38,920 nt of DNA. Source: CAWELS01 sp964468205. GTDB lineage: Bacteria > Acidobacteriota > Terriglobia > Bryobacterales > Bryobacteraceae. The DNA is taken from positions 1 to 38,920 of the forward strand of contig CAYXVG010000062.1 in NCBI GenBank assembly GCA_964468205.1. Direction: 5' to 3'. Each line of letters begins with the position of its first letter. Position 1 is the first letter of the stretch. The notes beneath the pieces are model-generated. The model did no database searches, had not been told where the DNA came from, and saw nothing but the letters and a program-made list of their open reading frames with translations. Shown here piece by piece: positions 33,680-38,920 of the stretch. The translations under genes were made by a program, and so were the position numbers.

Positions 33680-34863
33680 TCGGCCTCCTGTCCCACCCGT
33701 TGCCCGGTTCTCTCCAATACCTGGCTTGAGAAGAGAAGGGAACGGGCCGTGTGGTACATGCTTTTATAGTTGTTTCCCTTGCAGGTGCTCGTCAGGTCTC
33801 CGTGACGGTCGCAATAGCCGAACCAGCCGCCGTGCTCGGCGTCTGAGTAGTGCGCGAACGTGTACTCATCCAGCCGGCCATGCCAGTCCAGCCATTTGCG
33901 CTCGCCGGTGAGGCTGTAAGCAAGCAGCACGGCGTGAATTGCCTCGGCGTGCGGCCACCACAACTTCATGGAAGACTCCAGTTGGAGCGTCGGCCGGCCA
34001 CGGACGTCAACGAAATAGAAAAGCCCGCCCTCCGCCGCATCCCAACCTAGTTCGAGCGAGCCCTCCAGCAACGCGAGCACTTGGTCCCGCCGCTCCGGAT
34101 CGGGATACCGCTCCAGCGCTTGCAACATGAGGCCGGCCACCTCGATCGAGTGGCCGGGGCTGCAGAGCCGTCCGTCCGGCAGATCGAATCGCCTCGCTCC
34201 GTTCGGAGCTACTTCCTCGATAAAGACCTGGTATTCCGGATCGGCGTGCCGCATCGCCGCGTCCATCGCATCGGTGATCAGTTGGCAGATGCGCCGGTCC
34301 GGCAGAGCGCGCGCGAACTCCAGGCTGAGCATTAACAGCACCATCACGTCGGCGAGTTTGCTCGAGGGGATCTCGCCGTTCAACACGGGCCGGCCGAGCA
34401 TTCCGGGGAACTCAATCCACGATTGAATGCGCCACAGCAAATCGAGCGCCTCTTCCTGAAAGCTTCTGATCCCGCTCGCGCGCGCGTACTCCAGAAAACC
34501 GAGCGCCGTGAAGACCGCGGAGTAGGGCTTGCGCTGGAAGAATACCGGCCGCCCCTCGCGCGAGAGGCTGAAGTAGCAGCGTCCGCCGGGGTCGACGGCA
34601 TACCGCTGGAGGAACTCCGCGCCCGAGCGCGCCGCCGAAAGCCACTCCTCCCGTGCCTCTACTTCGTTGAACAGGCGCGAAAATGCCCACACGCTCCGCC
34701 CTTGGAGCCAGACGTATTTGCGAGTGTCATAGACCTCGCCCTCGCGGTCGAGACAAGTAAAGAATCCGCCGAAATCCCGGTCCGGCGCATGAGAAAGCCA
34801 GAATGGTACAACCCGTTCCAGAAGTTCCGCGCGGTAGCGCTCTGCGTACTGTTTTAGTGTCAT
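33676..34863 (-). CDS. N-acylglucosamine 2-epimerase (AGE) family protein
   Basis: A 395-residue alpha/alpha-barrel enzyme of the AGE family, which includes GlcNAc 2-epimerase, mannose isomerase and cellobiose epimerase. Visible family blocks are YVWLQGRSVWAFSRLF (about 50-65), SPGHSIEVAGLML (about 230-245) with the conserved His and Glu, and KLWWPHAEAIHAVLLAY. These carry the catalytic His pair. ATG 34863 is preferred because a GGAG lies upstream and the longer frame would start at TTG. It precedes the PIG-L gene with a four-base overlap. Epimerisation followed by deacetylation of an amino sugar is a reasonable but unproven pathway. Confidence 0.92.
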   Translation of the reverse strand: MTLKQYAERYRAELLERVVPFWLSHAPDRDFGGFFTCLDREGEVYDTRKYVWLQGRSVWAFSRLFNEVEAREEWLSAARSGAEFLQRYAVDPGGRCYFSLSREGRPVFFQRKPYSAVFTALGFLEYARASGIRSFQEEALDLLWRIQSWIEFPGMLGRPVLNGEIPSSKLADVMVLLMLSLEFARALPDRRICQLITDAMDAAMRHADPEYQVFIEEVAPNGARRFDLPDGRLCSPGHSIEVAGLMLQALERYPDPERRDQVLALLEGSLELGWDAAEGGLFYFVDVRGRPTLQLESSMKLWWPHAEAIHAVLLAYSLTGERKWLDWHGRLDEYTFAHYSDAEHGGWFGYCDRHGDLTSTCKGNNYKSMYHTARSLLFSSQVLERTGQRVGQEAE

Positions 34864-35005
34864 CACGTTGCCTGCTCCGTGGAGATGATCCAATCCTTCG
34901 CCCGGTCATACAGGAATCGGCCGTCCCTGATCCGGCCCTGGCCGTCCCGCGGCGGGGAACCGCCAGTGCTCCGGTATGCTCCAATAGTGATATCAAAGTT
35001 CGGGC

Positions 35006-36919
35006 ATGTTTGGCGCACAACGAAACTCGAAGTTTGGGGCCTGGCGGCTGCAGGGCTATCCCCAGGTTATCGAGTACTCCCAGGCGGTGATCGAACAGAT
35101 CATTGCTGACGTGACTGCCGGGTTCCGCAAGTTCCCGATGGGCGGAATTGCGGTCGGCGGAGTGTTTTTCGGACAGGGAGGCCGCCATCTGGTGCGGATT
35201 CTGGCTGTTCGGCCTATGCCGTGTGAACACAGCGCCGGCCCGTCATTCACGCTTTCCGAAAACGACCACGCCGCCCTCGATACCGTGCTTGCCAGCGCGG
35301 CGGACGATCCCGAACTCGAGGGTCTGGAGCCGGTTGGGTGGTTCCATTCCCACACCCGCAGCGGCTTGACGATGACTCCTGCGGATCTGAGTGTGCATCA
35401 GCGGCATTTTCCGGAGCCATGGCAACTGTCGCTGATCGTTCGCCCGGTCGAAGACGCGCCCGTCAGCGCCGGAATCTTCGTGCGGCAGCAAAATGGCTCG
35501 CTTCCGTCGCAGCCGATTTTTTTCGTGGAGGATCTGAACTCGGCTGTGGCCGATAGTTCGGGCGGCTCCCGCCGTCTCTCTTCTCCTCCATCTCCAGAGC
35601 CGGACGCCGAGACGGCCCCCGCGAAACCGCCCGCGGGAGAAAAAGAGGAACAACTGGCGCTGCCGCTGAATTCGCCGCGGGATCAGGACGCCGCCGGCGA
35701 TGAGGCGCCGCTATTCTCCAGCTTCAGCGGACCCTCCGAGCCGCGCTCCCGGCGGATCGCTGGGCGATGGATTGGAGTCGTAGCCGCGGTTGCGGCGGCG
35801 CTCGGCTCCCTCTGGGCCGCGTACGTTTTCCTCGCGCCGCCGGAGTATTGGGAAGCCGCGAAGTATTACCAGGAGTCTGCGGTCAAGTATCTGGCAAGCG
35901 CCGGGAAATTCTGGCGGACGGCAGCCGTCGCCGCCGTCAACATGGACATGAACCTGAGAGCAATCGGCTCTGGCGGGCAGATTCTGGTTCGCTGGGACCC
36001 CTCTTCCCGGGCGCTACTCGGCGCCACAAGCGCCGTGCTTACGATTGATAGTGGCGGCAACATTGAGTCGGTACCACTCGATCTAAATGCTCTAATGCTC
36101 GGTTCTCACAGTCATCTGCGCCTTTCCGGCGATCTACGCATCACTTTGACGGTGCATCGGGAAAACGCCGGGCCGGTCGCCGAGAGTACCCGTTTCTGCG
36201 GAGGTCTGGGGATTTCCGGGACGGATGAATCAGGCACGGTTGAAACAGTTGACACCGTGCGGGCCGAGATCGAGCGGCTTCGCACCGCCATTCTCCGGAG
36301 CGGCGATCAAAACGCCGCCTTCGAGGAAACACTCGTGGTGCTGCGGGAACTCCGGCAAGCCAGCGAGCGGTCCGCTGTGCCATCCTCTTCAGCCGCCTCC
36401 GTTCACGCGCCCACCGATTCCACTCCGGCCTCTCCTCCAACTCCTCCTCCGGCCCCGGTACTGGAGGAGAGGCCGCCAAGTCTTTCCCTCCCGCCGGCCG
36501 CTGGCCGTGGAGCGGCTTCCGGCGAGCCGGCATACCAGGGCCCGGATTCGGGAAGGATCATCTGGACCGGCTTCGTCCCCGCGGGCGAGATCCTCGTGCT
36601 TGGCGCTCCGGGCGCCTCCACGGGGACGATGTACGGCCGCTGGCCCGGTGTCCCGATTCGCGTCACCGTATCACCTGCCGAACTCACCGGAGAAGGATTG
36701 ATCGTCTTTAGTGGCGACTCAAGTTTTGGCGCAAGCGAAGCCATCGAAGCTCCGGGGCCGGACAACTATTGGAACCGCACCGTTTTCCGGCACGCCCCGG
36801 ACCGCGCCGCCGGCGTCGCTGTACTGCAGTTGCCGGGAGAGGCGACCGGCTGGTCACGCCTCTCAGTGCGCGCGAACGACCGCCCCCTCACAGCCCTAGT
36901 AATCAACTGGTCCCAATAA
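35006..36919 (+). CDS. Membrane-anchored JAMM/MPN-fold protein with Pro-rich and beta-domain tail
   Basis: A 637-residue protein of mixed architecture. The N-terminal part (about 15-175) is a JAB/MPN-type domain. GWFHSHTRSGLTMTPAD gives the HxH pair (His114, His116) and the Asp (Asp127), with Thr where Ser is usual. The conserved catalytic glutamate expected just before the GGVFFG strand is alanine (Ala49). A Pro/Asp-rich linker, a transmembrane helix (about 255-277), a beta-rich extracytoplasmic region, a coiled coil (about 415-455), a Pro-rich linker and a final beta-domain follow. Catalytic JAMM proteins are zinc peptidases; the missing Glu suggests an inactive, scaffold-type member. No ubiquitin-like or E1/E2 gene is nearby. 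Function unknown. Confidence 0.7.
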   Translation: MFGAQRNSKFGAWRLQGYPQVIEYSQAVIEQIIADVTAGFRKFPMGGIAVGGVFFGQGGRHLVRILAVRPMPCEHSAGPSFTLSENDHAALDTVLASAADDPELEGLEPVGWFHSHTRSGLTMTPADLSVHQRHFPEPWQLSLIVRPVEDAPVSAGIFVRQQNGSLPSQPIFFVEDLNSAVADSSGGSRRLSSPPSPEPDAETAPAKPPAGEKEEQLALPLNSPRDQDAAGDEAPLFSSFSGPSEPRSRRIAGRWIGVVAAVAAALGSLWAAYVFLAPPEYWEAAKYYQESAVKYLASAGKFWRTAAVAAVNMDMNLRAIGSGGQILVRWDPSSRALLGATSAVLTIDSGGNIESVPLDLNALMLGSHSHLRLSGDLRITLTVHRENAGPVAESTRFCGGLGISGTDESGTVETVDTVRAEIERLRTAILRSGDQNAAFEETLVVLRELRQASERSAVPSSSAASVHAPTDSTPASPPTPPPAPVLEERPPSLSLPPAAGRGAASGEPAYQGPDSGRIIWTGFVPAGEILVLGAPGASTGTMYGRWPGVPIRVTVSPAELTGEGLIVFSGDSSFGASEAIEAPGPDNYWNRTVFRHAPDRAAGVAVLQLPGEATGWSRLSVRANDRPLTALVINWSQ

Positions 36920-37143
36920 AAACCGGGGACAGTCCGCGTGTTCCCCATTTCCCCCGAGGAAAAACCGGGGAAAAACCGGGGACAGTCCGCGTGTTCCCCA
37001 TTTCCCCCAACCACCCCATCCCCCCACCATTCCCCCCTCCGAAAAACCCGGAAAAACCCGGTGGGGGCAAAACCCGGCAAAACCCGGAAAACCCGGGGAA
37101 AACCCGGGGCAAAACCCGGGGACAGGCCGCGTGTTCCCCATTA
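36918..37143. repeat. G/C-run repeat element: two identical 38-bp copies plus a diverged third
   Basis: A 38-bp unit beginning AAAAACCGGGGACAG and ending TTCCCCATTTCCCCC occurs identically at 36918-36955 and 36971-37008. A diverged copy lies at 37111-37143. Each can fold imperfectly because GGGGA pairs with TCCCC around a CGCG-containing loop. Between the second and third copies lies a pyrimidine run (about 37003-37039), then roughly seven AAAACCCGG-type short repeats. The first copy overlaps the stop codon of the JAMM gene. The look is that of REP-like repeats or of a mobile repeat family; no transposase gene is nearby. Confidence 0.8.
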
Positions 37144-37166
37144 AACCTGCGCCGGCAACAAAAAGA

Positions 37167-37184
37167 GCCGCCCCTCCGGGCGGC
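37167..37184 (-). terminator. Rho-independent terminator for the mini-protein/MddA-like pair
   Basis: On the minus strand GCCGCCC (37178-37184) and GGGCGGC (37167-37173) form a seven-base G/C stem with a four-base loop, followed by TCTTTTTG. It lies about 30 bp beyond the stop of the 42-residue ORF. Confidence 0.75.
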
Positions 37185-37213
37185 CCCTCGCGTTTCCAAC
37201 ATGCTTCCTGATC

Positions 37214-37342
37214 CTATTTCTCGGCCATGGCGGCCGACTCCTTCGCCGCGGCGAAAGCCTCGCCGGCCCACCACGCAGGCGGCCCGGCCAAAACCAGCGC
37301 CAGAACCACCGCCGCCATATCCTGCATCCTTGGTCTTCGCAT
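37214..37342 (-). CDS. 42-residue membrane mini-protein
   Basis: A short ORF: MRRPRMQDMAAVVLAL, then VLAGPPAWWAG and a short helical tail ending AAMAEK. It has one hydrophobic helix (about 9-27) behind a basic N-terminus, so it is either an inner-membrane peptide or a small secreted one. A strong AAGGAGG ribosome-binding site lies about seven bases before the ATG. It starts 12 bp after the MddA-like stop and ends just before a good terminator, so it is co-transcribed. No family is recognised. Strong translation signals and position make it real rather than random; function unknown. Confidence 0.65.
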   Translation of the reverse strand: MRRPRMQDMAAVVLALVLAGPPAWWAGEAFAAAKESAAMAEK

Positions 37343-37354
37343 CGCCTGCCTCCT

Positions 37355-38167
37355 TCAGTCGCCGGCAGCCGGTGAAACCGCCGTCTCCCTCCGCGGAGCC
37401 TTGTACACGCCCACCGGAACCAGCCCTCCAACTTGCCGCTTGTACTCTCGGTACCGCGCGCCCAGGTGGTTCTCCAGATCCCGTTCCTCAAACTGCAGCG
37501 CCACCAAAATATAGCCGGTGCAGACCACGGCGAAGAGCAGGTGTCCCGCCGTCATGTCCGGCGTCGCCCAAAAGGCGATCATGAAGCCCACCATGATCGG
37601 GTGCCGCACGAACTTGTAAAAGCCGTTCACCCGGAAACCAAGTGGCTCGTACCGCTTGCCCATCGCATGCGTGAGCGTCTGGCGCAGTCCGAACAGATCG
37701 AAGTGGTTGATCATCAGGGTGGAAAGGAACACCATCATCCACCCCGCCGCGCAGATCGCCCACATCACCCCGCGCCCGGCCGGATCCTGCACGCTCCATA
37801 TAGTCTGCGGCAGCGGCTGCCAGAACCAGTACATTAGCCCCAGACAAACGCACGTCGCCAGCACGAAGGTGCTCCGCTCCACCGGTTTCGGAATAATCTT
37901 CGTCCAGACTTGCTTGAAGCCCGGCCGCGCCATGACGCTGTGCTGTACGCCAAAAAGTCCCAATAATCCCACATTAATCGCGATCGATGCCCACAACGGG
38001 CCGGGCGTGCCGGAGTCAATCGACTTCGGCACGAGGAAATTTCCCAAAAAACCCGCCGCGTAGCAGAATGTGGCGAAGAAAATAGTGTAGGCTACGGCCC
38101 CGTAGATCGCTGTGGCGGCCCGCCCGATGGCTGTCGACTTCGTTTCCGTTGTTGTCACGGTTGTCAT
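37355..38167 (-). CDS. mddA: MddA-like membrane methyltransferase
   Basis: A 270-residue membrane protein with about six hydrophobic segments. It resembles MddA, the methanethiol S-methyltransferase that makes dimethyl sulfide from methanethiol with SAM, and the wider isoprenylcysteine-methyltransferase/NnrU group. FLVPKSIDSG in the first loop, GVQHSVMARPGFK, FVRHPIMVGFMIAFW and the final FEERDLENHLGARYREYKR (about 235-253), which is the SAM-binding end, are typical. ATG 38167 is chosen for the AGGAGG about nine bases upstream; a longer frame adds a tail unlike the family. It is divergent from the Rrf2 regulator, which may control it. Confidence 0.75.
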   Translation of the reverse strand: MTTVTTTETKSTAIGRAATAIYGAVAYTIFFATFCYAAGFLGNFLVPKSIDSGTPGPLWASIAINVGLLGLFGVQHSVMARPGFKQVWTKIIPKPVERSTFVLATCVCLGLMYWFWQPLPQTIWSVQDPAGRGVMWAICAAGWMMVFLSTLMINHFDLFGLRQTLTHAMGKRYEPLGFRVNGFYKFVRHPIMVGFMIAFWATPDMTAGHLLFAVVCTGYILVALQFEERDLENHLGARYREYKRQVGGLVPVGVYKAPRRETAVSPAAGD

Positions 38168-38310
38168 TCTCGATTCCCTCCTGGCTTGGTGTCGAGGGCT
38201 GGGAAGCTGTTGTCTTCCTCTCCCCTCACTTACACATGCGGGAACCGGCGGCAAACCCGTCATAAAAAATTCAAGAAAAGTCAAGAAAGCTTCGCCGCGT
38301 CATTACTTGC

Positions 38311-38320
38311 TTGATATCAA
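38311..38320. promoter_or_regulatory. TTGATATCAA palindrome in the mddA/Rrf2 divergent region
   Basis: A perfect ten-base palindrome about 145 bp upstream of mddA and 130 bp upstream of the regulator start. A second, shorter one, CCTA-AA-TAGG (38400-38409), is closer to the regulator. Either could be an Rrf2 operator; neither matches a consensus I can name. Confidence 0.35.
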
Positions 38321-38449
38321 AGGCTTAACCGCCACCCTTTGAGGCCAGCCCCATTTCGGGAGGAAGTCCAGGCGTGTATCCGTGTTCAGATCAATGTATC
38401 CTAAATAGGTAGACGATGCTTCGCCCAACCAGGGCGTTCGAGAGTCGCT

Positions 38450-38902
38450 GTGAAGATCAATACGAGAGTCCGATACGCCATCCGCATGATGGCAGACATA
38501 GCCAAGCACGGCAACGGCGGCCCGGTGCCCCTCAAGGATGTCGCTATCCGCCAGGACCTCTCCAAGCTCTACCTGTCCCAGTTGGCCACCCCGCTCCGCA
38601 ACGCCGCCCTACTCCGCAGCGTCTGGGGAAACAAGGGCGGCTACGTCCTCGCCCGGCCGTCCGATCAAATCAACCTCCTCGAAATTATGGAAGCCGTCGA
38701 CGGACCGCTCTCCATCATCGAATGCGTCCAGGCCCCCGGCTCCTGTGAACGGGCCGAAATGTGCGAATCCATTAATGTCTGGCGCAGCATCAATGACGCC
38801 GTCACCAACACGCTCCAGCAGTACACCCTCAAGGATCTCGCCGAATCGGAAGCGGCAAAAGGCGATTCCGATCTCCTCTGCCTGCCCCGGCGCAGACGCT
38901 AA
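38450..38902 (+). CDS. Rrf2-family transcriptional regulator with three cysteines
   Basis: A 150-residue DNA-binding regulator. The winged helix covers about 1-70 (RVRYAIRMMADIA, then DLSKLYLSQLATPLRNAALLRSVWGNKGGYVLARP), and the dimerisation helix follows. Three cysteines, Cys92, Cys99 and Cys105, lie in ECVQAPGSCERAEMC. This arrangement is that of the iron-sulfur-binding members (IscR, NsrR, RirA, CymR-like), so it probably senses Fe-S status, NO, redox or sulfur. The start codon is GTG at 38450. It is divergent from the MddA-like methyltransferase, so it likely controls that gene and itself. The gene ends 18 bases before the window edge. Confidence 0.9.
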   Translation: MKINTRVRYAIRMMADIAKHGNGGPVPLKDVAIRQDLSKLYLSQLATPLRNAALLRSVWGNKGGYVLARPSDQINLLEIMEAVDGPLSIIECVQAPGSCERAEMCESINVWRSINDAVTNTLQQYTLKDLAESEAAKGDSDLLCLPRRRR

Positions 38903-38920
38903 CCTCGCCAACTCCCGCTC

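Noticed and set aside
35006..36919. Bacterial ubiquitin-like or CBASS-type JAMM operon
   Set aside because: No E1, E2 or ubiquitin-like gene is adjacent and the catalytic Glu is missing.
36918..37143. CRISPR array
   Set aside because: Repeat spacing is irregular (53 bp, then 140 bp), only three copies exist, and no cas gene is nearby.
36769..37584. 271-residue plus-strand Pro-rich frame over the repeat element
   Set aside because: It is repeat translation through G/C runs overlapping the JAMM gene and the minus-strand operon.

Overview
The window is about 39 kb of GC-rich bacterial chromosome. The gene set points to Acidobacteriota, most likely a Solibacter/Bryobacter-type soil bacterium. 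The pointers are an Oar-like TonB-dependent receptor with an N-terminal carboxypeptidase-regulatory domain, several secreted sulfatases, Tat-exported hydrolases, a DUF1080 protein, a DUF1593 protein, and a glycine-rich RRM RNA-binding protein. This assignment is inference from gene content; no rRNA or other marker gene is present.

Layout. 1-3440 is gene-poor and partly decayed. It holds a 71-bp tandem repeat, a degenerate glycine-riboswitch-like element (436-500), an RRM protein gene, a short receiver-domain protein and a second receiver-domain gene broken by one in-frame TAG. It also has a possible remnant of an unidentified coding sequence. 3445-6780 holds a MurF-like ligase, an FKBP/SlyD-type prolyl isomerase, a cytidylate-kinase-like/BON protein and a small conserved-looking protein. 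6827-11590 is a sugar-utilisation block: Tat-exported sulfatase, enolase-superfamily protein, DUF1080 protein and a convergent FucP-type sugar permease. 11681-15281 is a divergently arranged ECF-type nickel/cobalt transporter, nikQO on the minus strand and nikK-nikM-nikL on the plus strand. An inverted repeat in the shared promoter region looks like a metal-regulator operator.

15367-29122 is a long accessory block of mostly exported enzymes. It contains an amidohydrolase, two tandem arylsulfatase paralogues, a hemerythrin-like protein, a DUF1593 protein, a decayed redoxin gene, a lipoprotein and a URO-D family protein. It continues with a large Tat-exported glycoside-hydrolase-like protein, a PhoD-like phosphatase, and a lipoprotein ending in a cephalosporin-hydroxylase-like methyltransferase domain. 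29500-32787 encodes the Oar/TonB-type outer-membrane receptor. 32882-34863 carries a PIG-L deacetylase and an N-acylglucosamine 2-epimerase-like protein as an overlapping pair. 35006-36919 is an unusual membrane-anchored JAMM-fold protein, followed by a G/C-run repeat element with two identical 38-bp copies and a third diverged one. The window ends with an MddA-like methyltransferase, a 42-residue membrane mini-protein and a divergent Rrf2 regulator with three cysteines.

How the genes may work together (inference): the receptor, sulfatases, fucose-type permease, enolase-like, amidohydrolase and hydrolase proteins together suggest capture and breakdown of sulfated, deoxy-sugar- or uronate-containing polysaccharides. 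The nickel uptake locus is a separate module. No phage, CRISPR array, rRNA or tRNA was recognised.
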